From assembly GCA_022592435.1 (NCBI GenBank), contig JABYQS010000468.1:1-21488 (forward strand): a stretch of DNA of 21,488 bases, given 5' to 3'. The DNA comes from Cerioporus squamosus. Taxonomy: Eukaryota; Basidiomycota; Agaricomycetes; Polyporales; Polyporaceae. Below, one piece after another: positions 9,845 through 19,272 of the stretch. Every line of letters begins with the position of its first letter. The first letter of the stretch is position 1. A model generated the notes under the pieces. The model worked only from the letters and a program-made list of their open reading frames with translations, made no database searches and had not been told where the DNA came from. A program made the translations under genes and the position numbers.

Positions 9845-10144
9845 TCAGACTTCACGGAGCTCGACATAGGTGTGTAGATATGCTTTTGTCAATAGGGCCG
9901 CTCAATTCTTAGAGCTCAACTCACAAAAAATTCGAGAGCTCAATGTCCTTTGACGTGCCGGTGATGGCAGCCTCTAAGCGTGCACATAAAAGGCAAGTCG
10001 TACGAATACGCGCGAGGCCCCAACAACGGCATGACCCGGCACCTCAGCGCTTCTATTTTTGGGTGGATTGAGCTGGGCGAGTTGAGTCGAGCCATAAGAA
10101 TTGAGTGGCCCTAATGTATCAGACTTCACAGAGCTCGACATAGG
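9845..10144. repeat. 26-bp direct repeats flanking the LTR insertion
   Basis: TCAGACTTCACGGAGCTCGA at 9845 and TCAGACTTCACAGAGCTCGA at 10119 each continue with CATAGG; 25 of 26 bases agree. The solo LTR has this segment once. Between the copies lie 22 bp of unexplained sequence (9871-9892), the MITE, and about 5 bp. Confidence 0.8.
9893..10113. mobile_element. Small MITE inside the copia LTR
   Basis: The ends are TAGGGCCGCTCAATTCTTA on the left and the complement of TAGGGCCACTCAATTCTTA on the right. Imperfect pairing continues inwards (GAGCTC-AACTCA against GGCTCGACTCAACTC). Outer TA dinucleotides would fit a TA target duplication. The interior is about 180 bp and non-coding. It is not related to the MITE at 5632. 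Confidence 0.75.
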
Positions 10145-10180
10145 CCATTGTGATCGCTCTGAGGCGCACTGCAGCTAACA

Positions 10181-10197
10181 GGTTATGAGCCCTGCGC
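10181..10197 (+). promoter_or_regulatory. Copia primer-binding site for initiator-Met tRNA (internal, half-tRNA type)
   Basis: Immediately after the LTR, GGTTATGAGCCCTGCGC is the perfect complement of GCGCAGGGCTCATAACC, the anticodon-stem and CAT anticodon-loop region of initiator methionine tRNA as I recall it from yeast. Priming from a cleaved tRNA half whose new 3' end lies in the anticodon region is the mechanism of Drosophila copia. The match to the tRNA interior, not its CCA end, is visible directly. Confidence 0.8.
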
Positions 10198-10404
10198 TCT
10201 GACTGCCTCAAGACGTCCATACCCGCCACAGTCCATCGCTCTACAGTCGCCCACTCGTGCCCCCTCCCTGCCTCTGTGCTCTGCTTGTCGCATTTTCGCT
10301 CTGGGACCCCCTGCTCCATCTTTCGTCAATTTCTCGCCCATCCCTGCTCCAAATCGCCCCATCTTTTCGCCGTCGCCCCCTTGCCACGTCACACCCCTAC
10401 CCTC

Positions 10405-12009
10405 ATGGCGCCAGCGGCTGCGACGTTCCCCAAGCTCTCCAATCGCAACTACCAGCAATGGAGGCTCGATATGGAGGCCAGGCTTCGCACCATTGGTGCT
10501 CTGCGCATTGTGAAGGGCGCTGAGTCGAGGCCGCAGTTCACAGAGCCTCTGGACTCAGGTGAGCGTCGAGAACTTCGTGATTTCGACAGCCGGTTGGACC
10601 TGGCTGCGGGGGAGATATGGAACTGCGTGGAGAGGGAGCAACAGACACATCTGGAAGCGATTCGAGACGATCCTGGTGCGATGTGGAAGAAGCTGGAGGC
10701 CGTGCACATGCAGAAATGTCCCGGTACGCGTTTTAACACCTACAATGCCCTCCTCTCCCTGTCCAAGTCCGAGGACGAGTCCCTCAGCACCCTCTCGACG
10801 CGAGCCTCGCAGCTCAAGTCCAACATGAAGGCCCTCCGTCCTGCAGACTTTGATCTTGCAAAGCTGGACGATGAACTCGTCCTCATGGCTCTCATTCGTG
10901 CTCTCCCCGCCGAATACAACACCCTGCGCCAGACCCTGCTGCTGGACGACTCCCTCACGCTCGAGAAACTCCAGGACACGTTTGTCACGCTCGAAAACCA
11001 GCCTGGTGCGTCGTCGTCGGCCCCTGTCCTCTCCCATGCCGCCTCTACCCTCTCCTGCACGTTCTGCGGTCGCTCCGGCCACTCCGAGGACCAGTGCTTC
11101 TCCAAGCGCGATGCCAGCGCTCGAGCGAAGGAGAAGGCCACGCAGCGTTCGCAATTCCGCTCTGGCAAGGGCAAACGCAAGGAGACCGCGTCGGAGGCGT
11201 CCAAGGACTCAGGCGACGGCCAGGACACCGCCCAGGAGTCCGCTGGTGCGGCCACTGTGAGTGCTGGTTGTGCTTCTGCGCTGCTATCCGTCTCAGATCG
11301 CGCTTCATGGCTCTCTTCGCCGGCAGCAGCTAACTGGAACACCGACACAGGTGCTTCTGCACACATGACCCCACACCGTCACTGGTTCCGCTCCTACTCG
11401 CCGCACACCATCCCCATTCGCCTCGCCAACTCACACATCGTCTACTCGGCTGGATTGGGGTCTGTGGTGTTTCAGCCTGCGGAGAGGGGAGGTGTTGCGT
11501 CGCCTGCTGTTGTACTACACGACGTCCTGCATGTTCCTGCACTTGCCAGCAATCTACTGTCTGTCTTCCACCTCACGCGCGAGAAGGGCTACACCGTCGA
11601 GCTGCACGCATCGAGTGCACTCTTCTACCATGAGGGGCAGCTGCGCTTCGAGGCCCGGGTCAACGAGCACAACGTCGGCTACCTGCTTGGCCACACCGTG
11701 TTTCAGACAAAGAACGCGCTCTCTGCGTCCTCCACCTGCGAGGAGGACGAGTCCCTGTGGCACCAGCGCTGCTCGCACATCAATCTCGACGACCTGCGCT
11801 CCGTGATCAAGAAGGGGCTTGTCATCGGCCTTGTCGTTCGCTCGAAGCGCAAGCCTGACCCTGTCTGCGAGCCCTGCCTTGCCGGCAAGCTCAATCGCCA
11901 CTCCATCCCTCGCTTTGCATCCCGGAAGTTCGTCCCCATCGCCCTGGTCCACACCGACCTCAAGGGACGTCTGCCGGTTGCTACACCGAGGGATACGTCT
12001 ACTGGATGA
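10405..12009 (+). pseudogene. gag-pol: Copia gag, protease and integrase N-terminus (first pol segment)
   Basis: The likely start is ATG 10405 (MAPAAATFPKLSNRNYQQW), 224 nt after the LTR; the frame is open further upstream, but this start gives the usual copia Gag beginning (UBN2/gag-polypeptide type). A zinc knuckle follows (CTFCGRSGHSEDQC, about 11056). The protease active site is WNTDTGASAHMT (about 11335), and the integrase zinc-binding segment contains WHQRCSHIN and CEPCLAGK (about 11758-11890). The integrase core opens with HTDLKG, the first catalytic Asp (about 11951). The frame is then lost at about 11985-11995 and stops at 12009. The next frame continues EGYVYWMTFVCDAT, so one base has been lost. 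Products would process and assemble particles in the cytoplasm. This copy cannot make integrase without frameshifting. Confidence 0.92.
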
Positions 12010-13150
12010 CGTTCGTCTGCGATGCAACGCGTTTCTGGGTCATGGCATACCTGAAGCGCAAGAGCGACGCGTTTGCTGCGTTCAAAGCGTACAAGGCGTA
12101 TGCTGAGAACTGCCTGGGTCTCCGGATCAAGGCCACGCGCGACGACAAGGGCGGCGAGTACATGGGCAAAGAGTACATCGACTTCTGCGCTCAGCACGGC
12201 ATCCAGCGGCAGCACACGGAGCCAGACGAGCCTCACCAGAACGGTGTTGCTGAACGCGCGAACCGGACGACCTCTGAGGGTGCCACGGCTCTCCTTGTGC
12301 AGTCGAAGCTCCCTCCTTCGTTCTGGGGCCACGCCGTCTCCACCTTCGTCCACACACGCAACCGCATGCCCACTTCTGCGCTGAACGGCGGCATCCCCTA
12401 CACAGCATGGAAGGGAGATGGACGCAAACCGGATGTCTCGTACTTCCGTGTTTTCGGCTGCCTGGCCTATGTGCTGGTGCGCAAGAAGGACCGGAAGGCA
12501 CTCGAGTCGCACTCAAGGAAGTGCGTCTTCGTGGGCTACCCCGAGGGAACGAAGGCCTGGCGGTTCTGGGATCCTGCTGCGAAGAAGTTCATCATCTCTT
12601 CGCATGCCGACAAGCGCTGCTTTCCTGGCAACTCGCCCTTCATCAACGTCTTTGGCCTTCCACTCGACGAGGTGCACATCCCCGGTGCGCCTGAGGATGC
12701 GGACGACGCTCCTGACGACGTCCCGGATGCGCCAGAGCTGCCTGATCAGGGGGGAGCGGACTCGGATGATCCTGCGCCTCCTGCACCTCCTGCACCTGCC
12801 CTGGTCGTCCCACAGCCTCCTGCACCTGCGCCAGCCGCACCGCGCCCAGCTGGACGTCCATCAGCTCACAAGGAAGCGAACACTCATGGCGGCTTCAAGC
12901 CGTATCCTGCACTCGCTCGGAAGCACCTCCCTGCGCGTTCGACGCGTTTCCAAGGCTCGCTCAACGACCAGGAGCTCGAGCGTCGAAATCTTGTCCCTCA
13001 GCGGCTCAGGATTGCTTCGCCATCTCCTGCTTCGACGCCAGAGCCCTCAGAGCGAGACCAGACTCCGCAGCACCACTCTCCCTCTCCAGACCCTCTGATC
13101 GACGAGCCAGTCGAGCCAGAGCCTGCCCACATCCCTCCGCACCACGCACA
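11990..13150 (+). pseudogene. Copia integrase core and C-terminal linker (second pol segment)
   Basis: In the +1-shifted frame the integrase core continues with TRDDKGGEY (second catalytic Asp, about 12140) and HQNGVAERANRT (catalytic Glu, about 12250). The copia-specific SYFRVFGCLAYV region follows (about 12440-12475). An acidic and Pro/Ala-rich linker (12690-13150) connects to RT. The frame degenerates near 13150, where the RT frame takes over with PPPPADSDDELDLLADGHED, showing a second frameshift. DDE residues are all present, so inactivation is due to the frame breaks, not loss of catalytic residues. Confidence 0.9.
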
Positions 13151-14935
13151 GCCTCTCCGCCTCCCCCTGCGGACTCTGACGATGAACTCGACCTCCTGGC
13201 GGATGGTCATGAGGACGTCTTTGAGTGCTCGCTCGAGGCAATGATGGCCGGCATTGAGCACGTCTACTCTGATGAGCAGGTTGATTACCTCTCGTATGAC
13301 GACGCTCTGGCTGTTGCCTTCGAGTCTGCAGTCGAGCATGCGTTCAAGGCAAGCCAGGAGCACTTCGGTGAGCCTCGGTCAATCTCGGAGGTCATGAAGC
13401 TCGAGCCAGACGAGCGAGAGCGGTGGCTCAAGGCTGCACAGGACGAGATCCAGTCCCTCGTCGAGAACGGCACGTTCCAGCTCGTTCAACTGCCTCCCTT
13501 TCGCAAGGCCATCGGTTCTCGGTGGGTCTTCCGGGTGAAGCGCAATGCGGACGGCTCGATCGAGCGGTACAAGGGTCGCCTTGTTGCCAAGGGCTTCTCC
13601 CAGCGTCCTGGTTTCGACTACAACGAAACCTTTGCCCCTACTCCCAAGTGGGCGTCGATCCGAGCCATCCTTGCCCTTGCTGCGCTGGAGGACCTCGAGC
13701 TCGAGTCGGTGGACATCTCCTCTGCCTATCTCAACGGCGAGCTCAAGGAGGAGGTCTACATGAAGCAGCCCGAGGGCTTCGAGGAGAAGACCCCTGAGTG
13801 GGTCTGGCGACTTCGCAAGTCGCTCTACGGCCTCAAGCAGGCTGGCCGCTGCTGGCACGAGAAGCTGCATGAGGTCCTGACAAAGCTTGGCTTCGATCGT
13901 CTTGTCTGCGAGCACAGTGTCTGGGTCTACCTTCGAGACGGAGTGCGTGTCATCATCCCTGTCTTTGTTGACGACATCACCGTTGCAGCAAAGTCCAAGG
14001 ACGCTATTCAGCGCGTCAAGGACGAGCTGCGTGCACACTTCAAGCTCCGTGACCTTGGTCCGACGTCCTGGCTCCTCGGAGTCAAGATTGAGCGTGACCG
14101 CTCGAAGCGTTCCCTTTCCATCTCACAGCGGCAGTATGCACTCGACATCCTCGAGCGGTATGGCTTCTCCAACTGCGACCCTGTCGGCACTCCGATGGAC
14201 CCAGGCCTTCGCCTCAGCGCGGACATGAGCCCCAAGACACCAGCGGACGTTCGGGAGATGCAGGACATCCCGTACGGCCAGGCTGTTGGCTCGCTCTTCT
14301 ACCTGGCAGTCGCAACTCGTCCGGACATCGCTCGCACCGTGGGCAACCTTGCTCGCTTCTCGACAAACCCTGGCATGACACACTGGAAGGCGGTCAAGCA
14401 CCTCTTCCGGTACATCAAGGGGACGCTCGACTACAAGCTCACATACTCCCCTTCATCGGACTCCGAGCTCTTCACCTCCTACACGGATGCGGACCATGCA
14501 GGCTGCCCAGACACCGGTCGCTCGACCTCTGGGTATGTCATCAAGATGGGCACAGGTGCGATCTCTTGGTCGAGTCGTCTGCAGTCCATTGTTGCACTGT
14601 CCACCACAGAGGCCGAGTTTGTCGCAGCAGTTGCTGCTGGCCAGGAGATCCTCTGGCTGCGCAACCTGCTCACGGAGTTTGGGTTTGATGTCTCCTCAGC
14701 CTCCCGGCTCAGGATCGACAACCTCTCCGCGCTCTCTGTTGCGAAAAATCCCGAGCACCATGGCCGTATGAAGCACCTCGATTTGCGCTTCTACTGGCTC
14801 CGGGATGAAGTAGCCAAGGGCCGGATTGAGGTCATCCATCTGCGCACCTCGGACATGCCGGCTGACATCCTCACCAAGTTGCTGCCCAAGCCAAAGGTGC
14901 TCGAGATGTGCAGGATGCTGGGATTGGGGACTTGA
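13150..14935 (+). pseudogene. Copia reverse transcriptase and RNase H (third pol segment)
   Basis: The coding frame is open from about 13150, before the first ATG at 13241. RT shows SRWVFRVKRNADGSIERYKG and RLVAKGFSQ, then SAYLNGELKEEVYM, KSLYGLKQAGRCW and the catalytic box PVFVDDITVAAK (FVDD in place of the usual YVDD, about 13963). GSLFYLAVATRPDI follows. RNase H has YTDADHAGCPDTGRSTSGY (about 14480) and the ALSTTEAEF motif, ending KHLDLRFYWLRD and ADILTKLLPKP. The stop at 14935 lies a few bases before the polypurine tract, as usual. This segment is itself intact and would be active if made. Confidence 0.93.
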
Positions 14936-14938
14936 CCG

Positions 14939-14950
14939 GTCAGGGGGGAG
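14939..14950 (+). promoter_or_regulatory. Polypurine tract
   Basis: AGGGGGGAG directly precedes the 3' LTR start TGTTGAACTC. It is the expected primer site for plus-strand DNA synthesis. Confidence 0.85.
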
Positions 14951-15228
14951 TGTTGAACTCGGAGCTCTAACTCCGGTTCCTGTGCCCGCGTCAAGTCCAT
15001 ACTTGCACCAGGGGACTATTGCAGTGCGCTCTATTGGCGCTCCACACGACTACTCGACGCCTCCATTCCTCTTCGAGATATTGGCGCTTCTCCATATTTT
15101 ATTCTTTGCACACTCCCGGGATTGAACACTCGACCTCTTGGTCTTCACTGATTTGTTAATTTTCGCTTTTGTTGTTTTCTGGGTGCTGTGGCTGCTGGTA
15201 CTGTATAGCTTATGTAACCCGCACCGTA
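14951..15228 (+). repeat. Copia 3' LTR, truncated at its end
   Basis: The block matches the 5' LTR from TGTTGAACTC up to CCCGCACCGTA with scattered substitutions. It then stops. The last 90 or so bases of the LTR (AGACAGCGCGC... to CTAACA) are absent and replaced by the inverted piece. Confidence 0.92.
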
Positions 15229-15296
15229 TAGTCCCCTGGTGCAAGTATGGACTTGACACGGGCACAGGAACCGGAGATAGAGCTCCGAGTTCAACA
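15229..15296 (-). repeat. Inverted copia LTR start (68 bp)
   Basis: The reverse complement reads TGTTGAACTCGGAGCTCTAT and continues through CTTGCACCAGGGGACTA, matching the 5' LTR start with a single difference. It is closer to the 5' LTR (CTATCTCC) than to the adjacent 3' LTR (CTAACTCC). Microhomology of TA/TAG is present at the junction. The unit 14951-15296 therefore ends in about 68-bp inverted repeats. Confidence 0.92.
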
Positions 15297-15477
15297 GCAG
15301 TGGTCACAGATAGTGTTGTGAGGTCCAGTCGTACAACTGGTCATAACTGGAGAGAAGACCGTAGCTCAACTGATTATGACTGGCAAAGACTGGACTGATG
15401 TATCAGTTCAGTTACAGTCTCGGTCCAGTCATGGCTGCCCTTGACAACCAATCTGACTGCTCATGACTGGTTAGGAC

Positions 15478-15548
15478 TAGGTTCGGAGCAAGCCCTTGCT
15501 CCGGCGCTTGCTTTGCAGCGCACCTTCGCCAGAAGGGGCTTGTGACAA
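15478..15548 (+). repeat. Left terminal inverted repeat region of the RecQ element
   Basis: It starts TAGGTTCGGAGCAAGCCC, holds the perfect hairpin GGAGCAAG/CTTGCTCC (15485-15502), then CTTCGCCAGAAG, and ends with the shared 18-mer at 15531-15548. Confidence 0.8.
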
Positions 15549-15898
15549 GAACGGCTGATGGGTGGGCTCTTTGCATGGCCTCTCGCTCTCTTGTGTCCCC
15601 GCATTGCTCTCACAGCTGTAGAGATAATTTGTAACTGACATGATAGCGGACATGTTCCACATTTTTGATGATTTATTAGGTAGCTCATTATGGTGATAAT
15701 CATCGAGTGCGCGCAACCGTCATGGTCAGTCCGAGAAAATGGGCTACAAGATGTGTAAACTGCGCCCATTACGCCTCAATCCGTGCAGGGGTATACTAGA
15801 TGTAATTACCAATGTACTTGTGGTATTTATTGAAGGGGTTCGATGATGGGAGGGGACACAGGCACTCGCAAGGACGTGGGGTTGCTATAGTGTGACAA
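15549..15898. other. Non-coding left interior of the RecQ element
   Basis: About 350 bp between the left inverted repeat and the DUF6589-like frame. It could hold the promoter of that gene, but no motif is distinctive. A minus-strand frame at 15461-15769 has no recognisable content. Confidence 0.45.
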
Positions 15899-16744
15899 GT
15901 GTCACAGACCGTGACCTGCACCCGCAGAGGTCGGAATTGCGAGCTCCTCCAAAGCATTTGCTTCTGCGAACCTCAATGTGCGAGACTAGCGGAAGCAAAA
16001 TGGAGATATGTCAGAAAATTTGAACAGGGTTCCAGCTTGCCACTCACCATGGCTGAGCGTGGGGAACTCGCATACTCGAACACCTTTTGGGCAAACAGAA
16101 TCCCACCGGAAGACATCCCAACCACACTCGAGCTCAAGGTCCAGCTCGTGTTTTCGTTGATCGTCTATCTTGCTTTGCCGCTCCACCACCTGCTCATCTA
16201 CATATTTGAATCCAATGTTCATGTGGTTAAGAACCGCACTTCAAAGTTCATGGCACACCGCGGACCCACAGGCAACTCACCTTTGATCTTCCATCCCGCA
16301 TCACTCTTCCATGTATGGCATCAGAAGTGGCCAACGGCATGAGTTCACCTCCATGACTACATCATTCAACCATGCGCCGAAGAGATTGCCCTGCAAGAGA
16401 GCAACAAGATCATTCAGGAACCAAGCTTTCAAGTACGGATAACCACAGTCACCATTGCCGAGCTGCGGCGGCTCGCGAACCCACAGAATGTCCTTGCCAC
16501 CATCCAGGAGAAGGCGCCGTTCACGTACAGCTTTCTACGGGCATTTACCGTCGCGCCAAACGAGTACCGCAAGCGAAAAGCGAAGTCGAAACAGGCTGAG
16601 GGTGAGAACGGGGCAGAGGTCGAGGTAGGCGGGACACAGGCAGGACAGGGCAGCCAAGATGGGGATGATGAAGAGGACGACATGGGAGGGATTGGAATGG
16701 AGTGGAAGGAACAGTTCCCTGTGTTTGCGAGGAATCCAATCTTT
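15899..16744 (+). pseudogene. N-terminal part of a DUF6589-like fungal protein
   Basis: From about 16215 the plus strand codes for HVVKNRTSKFMAHRG, FHPASLFHVWHQKW, then VHLHDYIIQPCAEEIALQES, APFTYSFLRAFTVAPNEYRK, an acidic stretch (DGDDEEDDMGG) and FPVFARNPIF. This succession resembles the N-terminal half of large agaricomycete proteins annotated with DUF6589, of unknown role; I rely on memory for that. The frame is open upstream to 15899, but that part (MSQTVTCTRRGRNC...) is not recognised and may contain an intron. A TGA at 16340-16342 interrupts the frame in an otherwise continuous similarity. The reading ends abruptly at 16744, where an LTR footprint begins, so the main domain is missing. 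Confidence 0.5.
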
Positions 16745-16764
16745 GTTAGCTGTAGTGCGCCTCA
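16744..16764 (-). repeat. 21-bp footprint of a copia LTR end
   Basis: TGTTAGCTGTAGTGCG then CCTCA is the complement of the last 21 bp of the copia 5' LTR (10160-10180), with 20 of 21 identical, beginning exactly at the LTR terminal TG. It sits at the point where both flanking genes lose their family resemblance. Confidence 0.75.
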
Positions 16765-18895
16765 CAGTCGCGCACGGTACTCGAGTCCCACTTCACCACC
16801 TTCGAGATCTCCTGCAGTGTAACCTCGGCCACTGACAGGAAACGAGTGCAGTTCTTGACAAGCTTCTCAACTGTCTTGTCTGGAAAGTTGACCACCAAGC
16901 TGAGGAACGTGAGGTCACGTTCATCGTCCTCTTGCTCCCTGTCACGCCACTGAAGAAGCTGCCTTCGGAGAAGCTTGCATGTCTCCTTGGGAATTGAGTG
17001 TTTGCCAACCAATGGCTCGAATGCCACGGCTGAGTCATCTGTCGAGGCGTCCGAGTGGCCAGCCTGTGATGCCGCAGTCATTACAGACGGAGAACGTGTG
17101 GGCGGGTCCACCAGCGGAACGAGGAACTCATGTGCGTAACACGACATACGGGAATCATCTGGGATGGGAGCGGGAAGGTGATGAGGATGGCTGGGATTGC
17201 AGAGGGAACAGCAACGAGTACTGGGAGGGTGTCTGCCTAGGTTGAGGACGGTCCATGTCAATGAGAAGGAACATGCGAGGGACCGGCTACCTGTCTCCTG
17301 ACGTGTCCTGTTCGCCAAGTCCGTGTACACCGTGAGCTGCGTTGAGGGTGCAAGAGCCCGATGCAACACTTGATGCAGACAGCCTGGGAATGTAACAATG
17401 TGAGAATGATAATCTATCATCCAAGCCAGACATGACTTACGCTCTCCGGCCTCCTGATCATCCCCTCCTGCATTGACAAAACCCTCAATGGCGTGCGGCA
17501 GTTTACGTCGATGCAGGTTCGGGAGGCGGAGATGGTCAATATGCCCACTCAGGGACGAGCAAGACGCACATGCCTAGTGTCTTCTCATCACGGCCCGCCC
17601 GTCCCCAGCGCTGCGAGACCGCAGATAGCGAACGCAGGCAGTTGAAAATGATAATGTTCTGAATGTTGGAGACATTGCAGCCCATGCCAGCCGCATCAGT
17701 AGCACAAAGGAACCGGTATTGACTGTTGCTGAACCGTGACCAGCATTGCTCCTTGGCTGCTTCAAACAGGATAGAAGAAAACGGGTAGACTGTTGAACGG
17801 AGGTGGGCCGGGAGACACTTGCGGAATGTGTCGGTCGCTACGCGGCATGCGTCCTCGGAATCGAAGTAGAGGATCGTCTTGGGGAGGGCAGAGGGTGGTG
17901 TAGAGTTGTTCAACTCTTCCGGAAGTAGCCCAAGGATGTCGAGAACCGGTGTCTTCTGGTTCCTCTTCGTGATTGTGCGCACCTCGTAGTACAGGTTAGC
18001 GCGGTCACAACCGACATCAAGCCCCCAGAATGGTCGGAATCCGTACGCCAAACTCTCCCAAAGAAGCTCGAAGGCCGTCGTCCTGCAAGTAGCCGTGAAC
18101 ACAACAAATGGTATCTCCTGGCCTGTGAAGTGACGCAGGACACTGAGTGAATGATACTCTGGACGGAAGTCGTTCGTGCCCCACTCCTTGACGCAGTGGG
18201 CCTCATCCACGGCGACCGCCTGCAGCCGTCCACGGAACTGGTTGTTCTTCCACAGATTCGCAAAGCCATCCGACTGCGCCATCTCTGGAGAGAGGCACAA
18301 CAGTTGTGCGGTAGTGCACGTGGTCTCCCAAACTGCGGACTCGTGTGAGTTGTCTTCATTGATCAGCATAGCGCGGATGCCCTTTGCGGACACCTGCAAG
18401 ACCTACAGACATATTGAGCATGTCGTCGTCAGACATAGCACCAAAGATCATACTTACCTGGTCCTTCTCGAGTGTCTTCAATGGGCTGATCACAATCACG
18501 ACCTTCTTCTTCCCCCCCAGCACAGCTAAGCCCTCGAAGATTAGGCTCTTCCCATACCCAGTCCCAGCGCACACAATCACATCGAAACTGCACAGAACGC
18601 GTGAAATGAGCTCGAGCTGCCAAGGGTCCGGTTGGAACGTCAGTTTCAACATGTCTTTGAGGTGTTTCCCGAGAGCTGCAGGCTTCAGCCGATCTGTCAA
18701 CGGTTTTGTGCCATTCAGGCCCTGGTTGTGAGGAGTCTTGCATTGTCGCAGTGTCCCGGAAGTACGTGCTGATGGTGGAAGAGAAGGGACATGGCAAGGC
18801 GGAGTGCTGGGAACAACGGCGGGCATAATGCGGTCGAGAAGCTCGAGAAGCAGATGCGAGTACAAGGGCGAGACATCTGAGACGCGTTGCGTCAC
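16746..18895 (-). pseudogene. RecQ-like ATP-dependent DNA helicase, spliced, frameshifted and C-terminally truncated
   Basis: The model is exon 18895-18458, intron 18457-18403 (55 nt, GTAAGT...TAG), exon 18402-17441, intron 17440-17384 (57 nt), exon 17383-17291, intron 17290-17237 (54 nt), exon 17236-16746. Helicase motifs occur in order in the first 434 residues: Q of PDPWQLELI (93), Walker A AGTGYGKS (110-117), VISPLKTLEKDQV (134-147), DEAHC (212-216), FTATCR (248-253), ILYFDSEDAC, CATDAAGMGCNV and QRWGRAGRD (410-418). A one-base frame break follows PEWAY (stop at 17536-17538). The next frame continues DHLRLPNLHRRKLPHAIEGF and a Cys region (ERCLHQVL, CCSLCN) like the RecQ zinc segment. The end KVVKWDSST is the usual tail of basidiomycete relatives but is cut; the last codons and TAA come from an LTR footprint. 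An alternative start is ATG 18826. RecQ enzymes unwind DNA 3' to 5' in the nucleus. This copy is probably inactive, although the helicase core is complete. Confidence 0.82.
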
Positions 18896-19272
18896 GTGTC
18901 GACACGTGTAAGTGCCAGACTCCTCTGCAGGGTGCTAAACTTGCGGGCATCTTACTGGGGCACACACAGCACGTATGGGGCCAAAAGTCCGTAGCAGATC
19001 ACTTAATACATAGCAGAGTACATGTAAGTAGCTAGCCATGTTCTCCTGTGAGTGTCTAATATCATATGAATTACCTTAAGCCGGCTGTTGCAAGGTCTCC
19101 AATGGCGTACTTTGCACGAAGTGTGTAGCACATAGTTTGCGAGCTATGGATTCCAAACCTGTTCGAAATAGTTCTAATGCATCGAAGGTTTCATGCGGTT
19201 GCTTGCTTGAGCAGCTAGGATGCGGGACAGAGTGCAGCGTAGAGATAGAAGACAGGACCTATTTCGCCGATG
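18896..19272. other. Upstream region of the helicase gene within the mobile element
   Basis: About 380 bp between the helicase start and the right inverted repeat. It probably holds the promoter. I see no clear TATA box or conserved site. A frame at 19137-19355 on plus has no recognisable domain and runs into the inverted repeat. Confidence 0.45.

Larger units (their letters stand above)
9537..10180 (+). repeat. Copia 5' LTR with a MITE inserted
   Basis: It starts TGTTGAACTCGGAGCTC and ends GCAGCTAACA (TG...CA). It is 644 bp against about 356-370 bp for the solo LTR. The excess of 274 bp is an insertion near the 3' end: a 26-bp segment of the LTR occurs at both 9845-9870 and 10119-10144, with foreign sequence between. 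Confidence 0.9.
9537..15296 (+). mobile_element. Ty1/copia LTR retrotransposon, nearly complete, inactivated
   Basis: The order is 5' LTR (9537-10180), primer-binding site, gag-PR-IN-RT-RH (10405-14935), polypurine tract, 3' LTR (14951-15228), and an inverted LTR piece (15229-15296). Integrase before RT defines copia. The two direct LTRs differ at roughly 14 positions over about 275 comparable bases (counted by eye). Two frameshifts break pol. The bases left of the element (GGCAT) are not repeated after 15296 (GCAGT), in keeping with rearrangement of the right end. Confidence 0.93.

Noticed and set aside
10555..11366. Long open frames on the minus strand opposite copia gag and pol
   Set aside because: They mirror the real coding strand in GC-rich sequence; the plus strand has clear gag, protease and polymerase motifs.
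15899..16342. Membrane protein based on the hydrophobic run LVFSLIVYLALPL
   Set aside because: The run lies in a stretch that may be an intron or eroded sequence upstream of DUF6589-like similarity; one hydrophobic run is not enough.
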